From the NCBI RefSeq assembly GCF_030150205.1, contig NZ_JASLGT010000024.1, positions 62,001 through 126,000 on the forward strand: a stretch of 64,000 bases of DNA, written 5' to 3'. Below the pieces are notes generated by a model. That model did not search any database, was not told the origin of the DNA, and worked only from the letters and a program-made list of their open reading frames with translations. The position numbers and the translations under genes are program-made. Source of the stretch: Niabella sp. GTDB lineage: Bacteria; Bacteroidota; Bacteroidia; Chitinophagales; Chitinophagaceae. Within the stretch, counting starts at the first letter, position 1; every line of letters begins with the position of its first letter. Of this stretch, positions 36,153 through 45,296 are shown piece after piece.

Positions 36153-37427
36153 ATGAACAGGGAATTACCGGAAGCAGAACAAACAGCGCTATTGCAAACC
36201 ATCCTTCAGATCAATAACAGCTACCTCGATTGGGAAAAAGTACAGCATATGTCCCTGAAGCCGGACACCCTTTCCAATATAGAAATATGGGAAGCTGCAC
36301 GGCAGGCCCGTAACCAGGGTTTTACCCGCAACCTGGCTGTTTACAATACCGTTTTTACCTGGTCGGTCTCCAATGATATGGAAGCCGTTCTGCACGACCT
36401 GGATGTGCACCTGGCAGGAGGTAAGGATTTTGCCGCAGTCATGGATCAAAAAAACGATCACCGTTACCTGGTCAATGCACTGCTGGATGAAGCAATGGCA
36501 TCTGCACAGCTTGCCGGGTATCCCGCCACAAAAAAAATGGTGAAAGAGCTGTTGTTAAAAAAGAAAACAACGGTCAATGAAACGGAACAGGTGGTGGTAA
36601 ATATTTACCGGTGTCTGCAAAAAATTAAGGAATGGGAACAAACACCCATTTCCGGCGAAAAGTTACTGGAACTGCACCAGCTGCTTACAAAGGATACCAT
36701 CAAACTCAAGGGCATCGGCCGTTACCGCACCAATAATAAATACGATGTTTCCAGTATAGAAGATGCGCCCTCTTATAAAGCGATCGACGCAAAAGAGATC
36801 CGGCCGTGGATGCAGTGGCTGGAGTCTTTTATAAATGACGACAAAAAGCCGTTCTATATTCATCCGGTGATCAAGGCCTGCATGATTGCCTATTTTGTTA
36901 CGTATATCCGTCCCTTCAAAGACGGCAACGGGCGCATGGCAAGACTGCTGTTGTATTGGTACCTGCTCCGGAAAGGCTACTGGGCCTTACAGTATACCGC
37001 CGTTTCCAACATTACCGTTAAACTAAAAGCCCAATATCAAAAGTCCTTTTTGCAGGTACAGGCAAATGCAGATATGGGCTATTTTATTCATTTTACGATG
37101 CAGGCGCTGCGTATGGCCGACCGGTCCTTGAAAGAAAGCCTGCAGCGTACGAATAAAGAAAAAGAAAGCAATCCTTTTGTAAAAATCGATGGGTTGAATA
37201 TCCGGCAGGCAGCTGCGCTCCAATGGATAAAAGAAGAGCCGGAAAAGATCGTTACCATCCGTGAGCTGCGGTCTGGCTTTGGTGTGTCGAAAGAAACCGC
37301 GCGTACCGACCTTACAGCATTAACCGAAAACGGCTGGTTAAAGTTTTATCATCTGAATAAGAAAACATATGCCTTTGTAAAAGGCGATGGTTTTGACGGG
37401 TTACTGCAGGAAAAACTAAATCAGTAA
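36153..37427 (+). CDS. Fic-fold protein with altered active site and C-terminal winged helix
   Basis: A 424-residue protein. N-terminal DUF4172-like domain (SYLDWEKVQHMSLKPD), Fic core (~110-300) and C-terminal helix-turn-helix (IRELRSGFGVSKETARTDL, ~352-370). The Fic loop reads YIRPFKDGNGRMAR: the catalytic His of HPFxDGNGR is Arg 253, while the nucleotide-binding DGNGR is kept. The inhibitory motif (S/T)xxxE(G/N) is S117-A-Q-L-A121-G122, so its Glu is also lost. Typical Fic enzymes transfer AMP to proteins; this one is probably inactive in that reaction and may act as a nucleotide-binding regulator. The Uma2 gene follows after 9 nt. Confidence 0.88.
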   Translation: MNRELPEAEQTALLQTILQINNSYLDWEKVQHMSLKPDTLSNIEIWEAARQARNQGFTRNLAVYNTVFTWSVSNDMEAVLHDLDVHLAGGKDFAAVMDQKNDHRYLVNALLDEAMASAQLAGYPATKKMVKELLLKKKTTVNETEQVVVNIYRCLQKIKEWEQTPISGEKLLELHQLLTKDTIKLKGIGRYRTNNKYDVSSIEDAPSYKAIDAKEIRPWMQWLESFINDDKKPFYIHPVIKACMIAYFVTYIRPFKDGNGRMARLLLYWYLLRKGYWALQYTAVSNITVKLKAQYQKSFLQVQANADMGYFIHFTMQALRMADRSLKESLQRTNKEKESNPFVKIDGLNIRQAAALQWIKEEPEKIVTIRELRSGFGVSKETARTDLTALTENGWLKFYHLNKKTYAFVKGDGFDGLLQEKLNQ

Positions 37428-37432
37428 CTTTG
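37425..37432 (+). promoter_or_regulatory. Promoter -7 box abutting the Uma2 gene
   Basis: TAACTTTG overlaps the stop codon of the Fic gene and ends 4 nt before the ATG at 37437, suggesting a leaderless internal transcript. Confidence 0.45.
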
Positions 37433-37436
37433 CCGT

Positions 37437-38060
37437 ATGGGCATTGGGAAATTAAATCCAGGCATCATCAGCGATATCCGTCAGTTAGACCCGGATAGGC
37501 GCTACTCTTACGCAGACTACCTGAAATGGCAGTTTGACGAATATGTAGAACTTATAAAGGGAACGCCGTTTCAAAAAATGTCGCCGCCCCCCGGGCGCGA
37601 GCATCAGCGGATTGTTGGTGATATCTACAGGGAAATCAGCATATACCTGAAGAACAAGCCCTGTGAGGTTTACCCGGCGCCCTTTGATGTACGGTTTCCC
37701 TCGCCGGATGCGGCAACGGATGAAAAAACCTTTACCGTAGTACAACCGGATATCAGCGTGATCTGTGATCCGTCAAAACTGGATGACCGCGGGTGCGTGG
37801 GTGCTCCGGACCTGATCGTTGAAGTGGTATCCCGTGGTACGGCCATACGCGACTGGAATTTCAAATACAATCTTTACCAGGAAATGAAGGTAAAGGAATA
37901 CTGGATCATTGAACCGGTAGACCGGTCTGTTACCGTATTTGTATTAACCAACGAACATAAATATCTTCAAACGGCGGTATATGCGGAAGAAACAACGATC
38001 CCGGTATCCATATGGCCTGGCTTTTTTATAAAATGGAGCGATATTTTTAATAACCGATGA
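37437..38060 (+). CDS. Uma2 family (DUF820) restriction-like endonuclease
   Basis: A 207-residue protein of the PD-(D/E)XK-like Uma2 family. Recognisable segments are YVELIKGTPFQKMSPPPGREHQRI, VVQPDISVICDPS (Asp), GAPDLIVEVVSRGT (Glu) and YKVKEYWIIEP-like MKVKEYWIIEP (Lys). Those Asp, Glu and Lys residues are candidates for the metal site. Uma2 proteins are widespread in cyanobacteria and Bacteroidota and their biological role is unknown. It overlaps the next gene by 4 nt (ATGA). Confidence 0.9.
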   Translation: MGIGKLNPGIISDIRQLDPDRRYSYADYLKWQFDEYVELIKGTPFQKMSPPPGREHQRIVGDIYREISIYLKNKPCEVYPAPFDVRFPSPDAATDEKTFTVVQPDISVICDPSKLDDRGCVGAPDLIVEVVSRGTAIRDWNFKYNLYQEMKVKEYWIIEPVDRSVTVFVLTNEHKYLQTAVYAEETTIPVSIWPGFFIKWSDIFNNR

Positions 38061-38845
38061 TTGAAAGATCACTAAGCGCCTTTCTTAATAAAAAGGCGGA
38101 TGCCTACGAACAACCGGATTTTATTGCAGATGACCCGATCGCTATTCCGCATCTGTTCACTGTTTCACAGGACATCGAAATTGCCGGTTTTTTCGCCGCA
38201 ATACTGGCCTGGGGCAATCGTAAAAGCATCATCAATTCCTGTAAGCGTTTATTGCAGTTAATGGACCAGGTTCCTTATGATTTTATCATGAACTTTGAAG
38301 AGGCCGACCTCAAACCTTTTGTGCATTTTGTGCACCGCACGTTTAATGCAACGGACCTGTTTCATTTCTTTGACTACCTGCAGTATCACTATAAAACCCG
38401 GAAGCAGGAGTCTTTGCAAACCGCTTTCAGTGATCATCTAAATACTTCGGATCTTACAGTGGAACCAGCCCTGATTGGTTTCCGCCGGTCTTTTTTTGAT
38501 GGCAAAATTTTTCCGCATTTCCCCGTGCGCACTCAAAAACATATTGCCACTCCAGAACGCAAGTCTGCCTGTAAACGGCTGAATATGTATTTACGCTGGA
38601 TGGTACGCAGCAATAAAAGAGGTGTGGATTTTGGGTTATGGAAAAAGATCCGCCCGGCGCAGCTGGTATGCCCGCTGGACCTGCACGTGGCGCGCGTGGC
38701 CCGTCATTTTAACCTGCTGCACCGGCCCAATAACGACTGGCAGGCCGCCCTGGAATTATCGGAACAGTTACGGCAGCTGGATCCGGAAGACCCGGTGAAA
38801 TATGACTTTGCACTGTTTGGGCTGGGCGTTATTGAAAAATTCTGA
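38057..38845 (+). CDS. TIGR02757 (DUF2400) family protein
   Basis: A 262-residue protein. The family is recognised from DPIAIPHLFTVSQDIEIAGF, FAAILAWGNRKSIINSCKRL, and the C-terminal MYLRWMVRSNKRGVDFGLW and LDLHVARVARHFNLL. The latter region resembles helix-hairpin-helix DNA glycosylase-like proteins, with Asp in PLDLHVARV, so nucleic-acid binding is likely. No activity has been established as far as I know. Its start overlaps the Uma2 stop, implying co-translation. Confidence 0.9.
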   Translation: MIERSLSAFLNKKADAYEQPDFIADDPIAIPHLFTVSQDIEIAGFFAAILAWGNRKSIINSCKRLLQLMDQVPYDFIMNFEEADLKPFVHFVHRTFNATDLFHFFDYLQYHYKTRKQESLQTAFSDHLNTSDLTVEPALIGFRRSFFDGKIFPHFPVRTQKHIATPERKSACKRLNMYLRWMVRSNKRGVDFGLWKKIRPAQLVCPLDLHVARVARHFNLLHRPNNDWQAALELSEQLRQLDPEDPVKYDFALFGLGVIEKF

Positions 38846-38973
38846 TTGATCGGTATCAACTTAGTTGCCAAAAGAACGTTAAAGGAAAAAACACTTTATG
38901 TAACGCAAAAACATGCTGCATCATTAAAGCGATTACAACCTTATTCATTGAATGATCATTAAAAAGTAAAAAC

Positions 38974-39675
38974 ATGAAAAAATTATTCGCATTCGCATTA
39001 TTGTCAATGGTTGCCCTGGGAACCGTAAGTGCACAAACCGTTGACCTGAGAAGAAAGATCACCGTAAGTGGTACCGCCGAAACAGAGATCACACCGGATA
39101 TCATTTATGTAAGTATTTCGCTAAAGGAATATTTCGAAAACGGCAACAATAAAAAAAGAGTGGATATTTCAACTTTGGAGAATCAATTATTTGCTGCCGT
39201 GCAAAAAGCCGGCTTCTCCAAAGAGCATTTAACCATCAGTAACCTGAATAGCTGGGCCAATACCACCGGTAAGAAAAAGAATCCCGATTTCTTAGCCAGC
39301 CGTCAGTATCTTTTAAAAGTAAGCGATCTGAACAAACTGGATCAGATCCTGAGCGGAGTTGATTCCAAAGGCATTCAAAGCACCGGTATTCAGAGCTATG
39401 ATTATTCCAAAATGGAAGAGCTGAAAAAAGAGCTGAAAGTAAAAGCACTGAAAGCGGCAAAAGAAAAAGCCACTTATATGGTGGAAGCCCTGGGTGGAAC
39501 ACTGGGAAATGTACTGGAAATACAGGATGGTGGCGATAGTCCGATGCAACCCGTAATGTACCGGAACTATGCGATGAAAGCAGAAGCTGCGGATATGGCC
39601 GGAGGCGATGCCGACCTGGATTTTAAAAAGATCAAGCTGAGCTTTACTGTAAATACGGTTTTTGAAATCAAATAG
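38974..39675 (+). CDS. SIMPL domain (DUF541) periplasmic protein
   Basis: A 233-residue protein with a signal peptide (MKKLFAFALLSMVALGTVSAQ). The SIMPL domain covers most of the rest: KITVSGTAETEITPDIIYVS at the start, ISNLNSW in the middle, and AAKEKATYMVEALGGTLGNVLEI near the end. Family members (for example E. coli YggE) affect oxidative stress resistance and form large periplasmic rings; mechanism unclear. Ends in a hairpin terminator facing the secretion locus. Confidence 0.92.
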   Translation: MKKLFAFALLSMVALGTVSAQTVDLRRKITVSGTAETEITPDIIYVSISLKEYFENGNNKKRVDISTLENQLFAAVQKAGFSKEHLTISNLNSWANTTGKKKNPDFLASRQYLLKVSDLNKLDQILSGVDSKGIQSTGIQSYDYSKMEELKKELKVKALKAAKEKATYMVEALGGTLGNVLEIQDGGDSPMQPVMYRNYAMKAEAADMAGGDADLDFKKIKLSFTVNTVFEIK

Positions 39676-39694
39676 GGTTTAAAAAATTGTCCAT

Positions 39695-39724
39695 AAAGGC
39701 CAGCGCTGTTATACGCTGGTCTTT
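39695..39724. terminator. Bidirectional terminator between SIMPL and HlyD genes
   Basis: Stem AAAGGCCAGCG (39695-39705) with CGCTGGTCTTT (39714-39724), 11 bp with one G-T, 8-nt loop. It overlaps the last base pair or two of the convergent HlyD-type gene's stop codon. T-rich continuation on the plus strand serves the SIMPL gene. Confidence 0.8.
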
Positions 39725-41066
39725 ATTTATTTACAGAGCTCGTTTTTACTATAGAATAATAAAGTCGCTCTAATAGGCGCATATTCTTTGTAATAATCAG
39801 CACGCGGGCTTTCAATCCGCTCTTATATGGAATGATTTTATTTTGGTTGGTGGTTAACCCTCTATCCAAACGCACTGTTCCCAAAAAAACACTATCCACT
39901 GCTATACCAGATACATAGTTGAGCGTGCCGGGTACAAAGCCGGTTTCTTGATAGGGGTAGGCATCAAAACGCAGTTGTACCTTCATACCAGTATCCACCT
40001 TTCCAAAATTACTCTGCGACAATTTTATTTCTGTGTAGTACTTACTGTCCGACGGATTTACGTAACCCAGTACTTTCCCAGCCTGGAGGTACTGGTTCTG
40101 CTGCAATGGCAGCGCAAATACTACGGTCCCCTCTGCAGGTGCCTGTAGGGTATGCTGCCGCAACCAGTCATCCACATTGCTTTTCAGTGTTTGTAAGGCC
40201 TGCTCAAAAGTTTGCTGCTGCTGCAGGATATCATGACTCAGCTGATCTATTTCTTTTTGCTTATCTCGTATCTGACTTTGCTGGGAAATAATGCTTATCT
40301 CCATTTGTGGGTCATTCTTTTGCTTGTTCAAAAGTGCGCTTTGGGCCTGGCGGTATTCCTCTGCTGAAATCACTTTTTCCTTAAAGAGTTTTTCGTTCAT
40401 TTCAAAAGTAGTGCGCGCGAGTTCATTATCTTTTATCGTAAGCTCTTTTTGTTGTGCTACTTTTTCTCCCATGTTTTGAAGTGAAGCAATATCACTGTGT
40501 AGCAACTCTTTTTTCCGGAAATAAAAGCCGTTCACCAGGTAATCGTTGTACTGTTGCAAGGCGGCAACAAAAGTTTGATACCCTGCCTGCAATTCCCCCA
40601 GGTTATCAAAACGTTTATTGAACAACCCGACAATAGAACCGGATTGTCCTTCGCCCAACATTTTTATACCGCTATCAAGCCTCGCTGAAAGCGCAACCAC
40701 TTCTTTTGTATCCGCATTAGACTCCAGCCACCCCAGTATTTCGCCCTGTTTTACCTGCTGGTTTTTTTTTACGAATAAAGCGGTCAATTTCCCCGTCTGC
40801 TTTGATACAATTTCCTTAGGAGCATTCTGACCCGTAAGTACCGCACCCGCTTCAATAATATCCGGGTATTGAATAAACCAGGTGCCCGCTGTGAGCGACA
40901 ATAACAGAACCAGAAAAATGATCAATGCCCATTTTTCCCAAAAATCCGGCCTGCGGCTGATGATCTCCTGGGCAATATCTGAACGCTCCCGAAAATTCTT
41001 AGCGATGGTTATCTCTTTTAGATATTCATCGGATAACTCCTGCTCTGTTGCCATGCTTTTACTCAT
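39723..41066 (-). CDS. HlyD-type membrane fusion protein of the peptide exporter
   Basis: A 447-residue adaptor: short cytoplasmic tail, one membrane span (WALIIFLVLLLSLTAGTWFI, ~45-64), lipoyl half (EIVSKQTGKLTALFVKKNQQ), long coiled-coil region (~125-300, Gln/Lys-rich), second lipoyl half (LQAPAEGTVVFALPLQQNQY) and a C-terminal barrel (MKVQLRFDAYPYQETGFVPG). It matches adaptors paired with C39-peptidase ABC exporters. The gene is 114 nt downstream of that exporter on the same strand. It would connect it to an outer-membrane channel; no TolC gene lies in the locus, so one is probably shared. Confidence 0.93.
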   Translation of the reverse strand: MSKSMATEQELSDEYLKEITIAKNFRERSDIAQEIISRRPDFWEKWALIIFLVLLLSLTAGTWFIQYPDIIEAGAVLTGQNAPKEIVSKQTGKLTALFVKKNQQVKQGEILGWLESNADTKEVVALSARLDSGIKMLGEGQSGSIVGLFNKRFDNLGELQAGYQTFVAALQQYNDYLVNGFYFRKKELLHSDIASLQNMGEKVAQQKELTIKDNELARTTFEMNEKLFKEKVISAEEYRQAQSALLNKQKNDPQMEISIISQQSQIRDKQKEIDQLSHDILQQQQTFEQALQTLKSNVDDWLRQHTLQAPAEGTVVFALPLQQNQYLQAGKVLGYVNPSDSKYYTEIKLSQSNFGKVDTGMKVQLRFDAYPYQETGFVPGTLNYVSGIAVDSVFLGTVRLDRGLTTNQNKIIPYKSGLKARVLIITKNMRLLERLYYSIVKTSSVNK

Positions 41067-41180
41067 AATATGCCCTATGTATGTCTAAAATAAAATGTTG
41101 CTTTTGGAAGAATACCATAGAAACATAGAAAACCCCGCTCACAAATTCTGCTCCGCATATTGGGTTGCCTTTATTTCCGG

Positions 41181-43433
41181 TTAACCCGCACCCAGCTCCA
41201 GCTGGTTTTTTACCAGTTCATAATATTTGCCCTTTAAATCAGAAAGTTCCTGGTGCGTACCTTCTTCAACAATCTTACCACGGTCCAGCACTACGATCTT
41301 ATCTGCATTTTTTACCGTACTCAGGCGATGTGCCACCACCACTACCGTTCTTCCTTTAAAAAACCGGTTCAGGTTCTCAATGATTTCTTTTTCATTATTG
41401 GCATCGAGAGAATTGGTTGCTTCATCAAAAAACAAATAAGAAGGGTTTTTATATACGGCCCGGGCGATTAGGATCCGTTGCCGCTGTCCCTGGCTGACGC
41501 CGGTCCCCTCCGCTCCAAGCTTTGTATAATAACCATTGGGCAAGCTCTCAATAAAAGTATGAATGTTGGCGATACGGCAACTTTGAATCAACCGGTTATA
41601 ATCGATCTCCTCATCGCTCACTGCAATGTTCCGGGCAATGGTATCATTAAAGATGTAGCCATCCTGCAATACGGCTCCACATTCGCTGCGCCAATAGGGA
41701 TGACTCAAAAAAGCAAATTTTATTCCCTCTTTACTATTCAGGACAGACGAGCCCACCCTTATATCCCCTTCATATTGCTCATATATCTTTAATAGCAATT
41801 TGACCAGGGTTGTTTTTCCGCTGCCGCTTACACCCACAATAGCGGTAACCTTGTTTTCAGGAATAACCAAGTCTATATGTTCCAAAACCGGATCATTACC
41901 TGCGCCGGGATATGTAAAAGAAAGGTTGCTGATAGCAATGGTTTTATTTTCCGGCAGCTGGCCGATATAACTTTTTTGGAGGTCTTCTTCATCGTCCAGC
42001 TGATGGATCTCGTTCAACCGCTCCATGCTGATCTTAGCATCCTGGAAGCTTTGCACAAACCCTACCCACTGCTGAATGGGACCACTGAGCTGCCCGATCA
42101 CATATTGTACCGCCAGCATAGCTCCGAAAGTTAGTTTACCATCAATGACCAGTTTAGCCACCATAAAACTGATGACAATTCCCTGCAAACTGCTGATAAA
42201 AGTAGCACCTGCGGATTGTACCTGGCTATAGTTCAGGTTTTTAAACCCCAGCTTAAATACATTGGCCTGTATGTTTTCCCATTCCCAGCGCTTTTGTTTT
42301 TCGGCATTGTTCAGGCGAATTTCCTGCATGCCCTGGATCATCTGCAAGGTGGCATTGTTTTCTTTGGCAGAAAGGTGAAATCGCTCATAATTCAGTTTCC
42401 TCCGGATCCTTAGAAATAATTGCACCCACACAAAATAAATAATACTGCCAATGCAAAACACAAAGAAGAGCTCCACGCTATAGATCATCAACACAATAGC
42501 ATAAATAATAAAATTGAAAAAAGAAAAAATAGTTGACAATGCGGTGCTTAAAAGAAAGCCCTGTATCTTTCCATGATCACCGATGCGCTGTAAGGTATCA
42601 CCGGTATGGTGCATATCAAAATACGAAACAGGTAAGCGCGTAAGTTTTATCCAAAAATCGGATAATATCTGTATATTGAGGATGTTGGAAATGCGTAGCA
42701 TAATGCGGCTTCGGATAAATCCAACAATGGTCTGGCTAAAGGAAAGCACGGTCTGAGCGATCAATACCATTACCACATATTGCAGGTTCTGGGCATTAAT
42801 GCCCACATCTACCACACTTTGGGTAAGAAAGGGAAAAATAAGCGTCAACAAAGAGGTAATTACAAAAGCCATAAACACCTGGACCAGTTGCCACTTGGCT
42901 GACAATAAATATTTTGAAACCAGCGACCAGCTTAGTTTATGTTCTTTTTCACCTTCAGATTCGTAAAATACAGGGGTAGGCTCCAATAATAAAGCGACGC
43001 CGGTATTATTGCCCTCTTCATCTTTTGCAGCAGCCCAGTGTTTCAAAAATTCTGCGGTTGTATAAGTTATAAACCCCTTCCCCGGATCAGCAACCATAAC
43101 GCTGCGCCGTTTTATATCTGTCAATACAACAAAATGATTATGCTCCCAGTGCAGGATAGCCGGCAGTGGCACCTCGTGCAACTGTTTTAAGGTCAGCTTT
43201 ACTCCGCGAGTTCTGAAACCTATCTTTTCAGCAGTATCGCTGATACCCAGCATAGAGACCCCAGCCTTACTAAAACCGGCCATCTGGCGCAGCGTATCAG
43301 CATTATAATGTTTTCCGTAGGAGCGGGCCACCATACGTAAGCAGGTAGGGCCACAGTCCATGGCGTTGAGCTGTTTATAGAAGGCAAAGCGTTTATCCAG
43401 TAGTTTCACAGCATCTGTTTTTGGTCGTTTCAA
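41181..43433 (-). CDS. Peptidase C39-containing ABC transporter
   Basis: A 750-residue exporter of the SunT/LagD/BmrA kind. N-terminal C39 protease: catalytic Cys 27 in MDCGPTCLRMV, His 100 in HNHFVVL and Asp 116 in VADPGKG, with Gln 21 for the oxyanion hole. Then six membrane spans (~165-430) and an ATPase: Walker A GVSGSGKTTL (~535), signature VSQGQRQRILIARA (~645), Walker B YLFFDEATNSLD (~668), switch His in VVAHRLST. It cleaves leaders after Gly-Gly and exports the peptide. The start used is a TTG that falls inside a promoter-like box; a GTG at 43409 is a good alternative and keeps the protease whole. Confidence 0.95.
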   Translation of the reverse strand: MKRPKTDAVKLLDKRFAFYKQLNAMDCGPTCLRMVARSYGKHYNADTLRQMAGFSKAGVSMLGISDTAEKIGFRTRGVKLTLKQLHEVPLPAILHWEHNHFVVLTDIKRRSVMVADPGKGFITYTTAEFLKHWAAAKDEEGNNTGVALLLEPTPVFYESEGEKEHKLSWSLVSKYLLSAKWQLVQVFMAFVITSLLTLIFPFLTQSVVDVGINAQNLQYVVMVLIAQTVLSFSQTIVGFIRSRIMLRISNILNIQILSDFWIKLTRLPVSYFDMHHTGDTLQRIGDHGKIQGFLLSTALSTIFSFFNFIIYAIVLMIYSVELFFVFCIGSIIYFVWVQLFLRIRRKLNYERFHLSAKENNATLQMIQGMQEIRLNNAEKQKRWEWENIQANVFKLGFKNLNYSQVQSAGATFISSLQGIVISFMVAKLVIDGKLTFGAMLAVQYVIGQLSGPIQQWVGFVQSFQDAKISMERLNEIHQLDDEEDLQKSYIGQLPENKTIAISNLSFTYPGAGNDPVLEHIDLVIPENKVTAIVGVSGSGKTTLVKLLLKIYEQYEGDIRVGSSVLNSKEGIKFAFLSHPYWRSECGAVLQDGYIFNDTIARNIAVSDEEIDYNRLIQSCRIANIHTFIESLPNGYYTKLGAEGTGVSQGQRQRILIARAVYKNPSYLFFDEATNSLDANNEKEIIENLNRFFKGRTVVVVAHRLSTVKNADKIVVLDRGKIVEEGTHQELSDLKGKYYELVKNQLELGAG

Positions 43434-43438
43434 ACCTA
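43431..43438 (-). promoter_or_regulatory. Promoter -7 box for the C39 exporter
   Basis: TAGGTTTG on the minus strand, identical to the box before the precursor gene (45670-45677). It overlaps the TTG start at 43433 and lies 21 nt before the in-frame GTG at 43409. No clear -33 element. Confidence 0.4.
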
Positions 43439-43598
43439 CATATTTTTTTTCATTAGAAGTATTCTTAAATTCTTTTTTACGTACTTGAGATTTTTTTTTT
43501 TGATTCGTCCTTCTTATCTTTAAAAAAATAAAAATTTCAGAAGCCGCTTTTCAACCTGTATAACTTCAGAATTTTTATTTACCCTAAAACGATTGCCG

Positions 43599-45287
43599 AT
43601 GTCTTTTTTAAACCGCTTGCTGCAACCGCTGCAATCCTGTGAAGATGCAACAGCTTATTTATTGAACCAATTGAACATCAAATTCACTCACACGCATTTA
43701 CGCCAATCGCTTCTTGAACACCCTGATTATCCAAGCCTGGCTTCTATTGCAGATGTGCTGGGTGTGTCCTACAATGTAGCCTCCGCAGCCTTGAAGCTAA
43801 ATCAAGATCAAATCTTATCGGAGCCGGAGATTTCTGTCCCATTTATGGCACATATAGAAAGTTCAAGAGGTGGAACTGCATTTGGTGTAGTTACAAAACT
43901 CGCCGAAAACGAAGTTGTGCTATATGATCCTGGCTCAAAAAAGCCAAGATCCCTATCTTTTGGCGGGTTTGATAAAATTTTTAAGGGAGTTATACTTGCC
44001 GTGGAGGTCGAAGAAAATGCCGAAGAGACGGAATTCAAAAGGCATCAACTGGAAGAAAAAAGAAAAAAGGCACTGCAATCCCTTCTCGCATTTGGCTTAC
44101 CGACGCTGACCATTTTTATATGTCTAGTGCCGGTCATCACACTTCCCTTCAGTAATATAACAAACATAATAGCACCCGTTTTATTTATCCTGCTTACACT
44201 GGCGGGCTGTATCGTGGGCGTTCTATTGTTATGGCATGAAGTAGATCAATACAACCCTTTGCTGAGACGAATTTGTCAGGCGGGCAAAAAGGTAAATTGC
44301 GCCGCCATTCTCAACTCAAAAGCTGCAAAAATATTTGGTTTTAGCTGGAGTAGCATTGGTTTGACTTACTTCTCCGGAATGCTGATTGCATTACTTGTAG
44401 CCGGTATTACCAATGCATCCGTCTTACAACTATTGAGCTGCATAAACATACTGGCGTTGTCCTATGTTATTTTTTCCATTTATTATCAGTGGAAGGTAGT
44501 CAAACAGTGGTGCATGTTCTGTCTGCTGGTACAAGCAGTACTGTTGTTGCAGTTCGTAACAGCGCTGATGGGAGGTTTTCATACGTTGCAGCCTCTTCAG
44601 GAAATTCCACTGACAGCCTTGGGATCTGTCATTGCAGCATTCGGAACTGCTTTCACCGCGATATTCTTGTTGTTACCCGCCGTAGAGAAAGCAAAAGAAG
44701 CCCGGATAAAAACTATAGAACTGCAACGGATGAAGCATAATCCCCAGATATTTGAGGCACTCCTGGCAAAACAAAAGACTACAGCGCTCCCTGCTGCGCA
44801 ACTGGGCATCACCATTGGCAACCCAAATGGATTGTTTAAATTAATAAAGGTATGCAATCCCTATTGCGGCCCCTGCGCCATGGCACATCCGGAACTGGAA
44901 GCGCTGGCCGAAAACAATGATGAGCTTTGCCTGCAGATCATTTTTACCGCCACCGAAGATGATAAAGATTATAGAAGAGCCCCAGTACGGCATTTACTGG
45001 CTATAGATGCTCAAAAAGATAGGGCACATACTCAAAAAGCCCTGGATGACTGGTACACTACCCTGAGTCAGGACTACTCTGCATTTGCAGGTAAATACCC
45101 ATTAAACGGAGAATTAGAACAACAGGACATAAAAATAAAACAGATGCATGAATGGTGCGACGCGACTGGAATTTCGTATACGCCAACATTCTTTTTATGT
45201 ACCAATACTAAAGAAGAGCATGCGCAGGTCTACGAGTTACCGGAAACGTATCGCATACCGGATCTGAACAATTTTTTAACTGCTTAA
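43599..45287 (+). CDS. C39-like / VKOR / thioredoxin fusion (disulfide-forming membrane protein)
   Basis: About 562 residues. Residues 1-135 form a C39-like domain (HPDYPSLASIADVLGVSY; FGVVTKLAENEVVLYDPG) lacking the Cys-Gly-Pro-Thr catalytic motif. A VKOR domain follows, with several spans, loop cysteines 226 and 234 (RRICQAGKKVNCAAIL) and the active CxxC at 305-308 (WCMFC). A thioredoxin-like domain from ~410 has CNPYCGPC (419-426). VKOR passes electrons from thiols to quinone and so makes disulfides. Beside a cysteine-rich GG-leader peptide, it is the likely oxidase; the inactive C39 part may bind the leader. ATG at 43599 preferred to the TTG two codons upstream. Confidence 0.92.
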   Translation: MSFLNRLLQPLQSCEDATAYLLNQLNIKFTHTHLRQSLLEHPDYPSLASIADVLGVSYNVASAALKLNQDQILSEPEISVPFMAHIESSRGGTAFGVVTKLAENEVVLYDPGSKKPRSLSFGGFDKIFKGVILAVEVEENAEETEFKRHQLEEKRKKALQSLLAFGLPTLTIFICLVPVITLPFSNITNIIAPVLFILLTLAGCIVGVLLLWHEVDQYNPLLRRICQAGKKVNCAAILNSKAAKIFGFSWSSIGLTYFSGMLIALLVAGITNASVLQLLSCINILALSYVIFSIYYQWKVVKQWCMFCLLVQAVLLLQFVTALMGGFHTLQPLQEIPLTALGSVIAAFGTAFTAIFLLLPAVEKAKEARIKTIELQRMKHNPQIFEALLAKQKTTALPAAQLGITIGNPNGLFKLIKVCNPYCGPCAMAHPELEALAENNDELCLQIIFTATEDDKDYRRAPVRHLLAIDAQKDRAHTQKALDDWYTTLSQDYSAFAGKYPLNGELEQQDIKIKQMHEWCDATGISYTPTFFLCTNTKEEHAQVYELPETYRIPDLNNFLTA

Positions 45288-45296
45288 TGTTTACTT

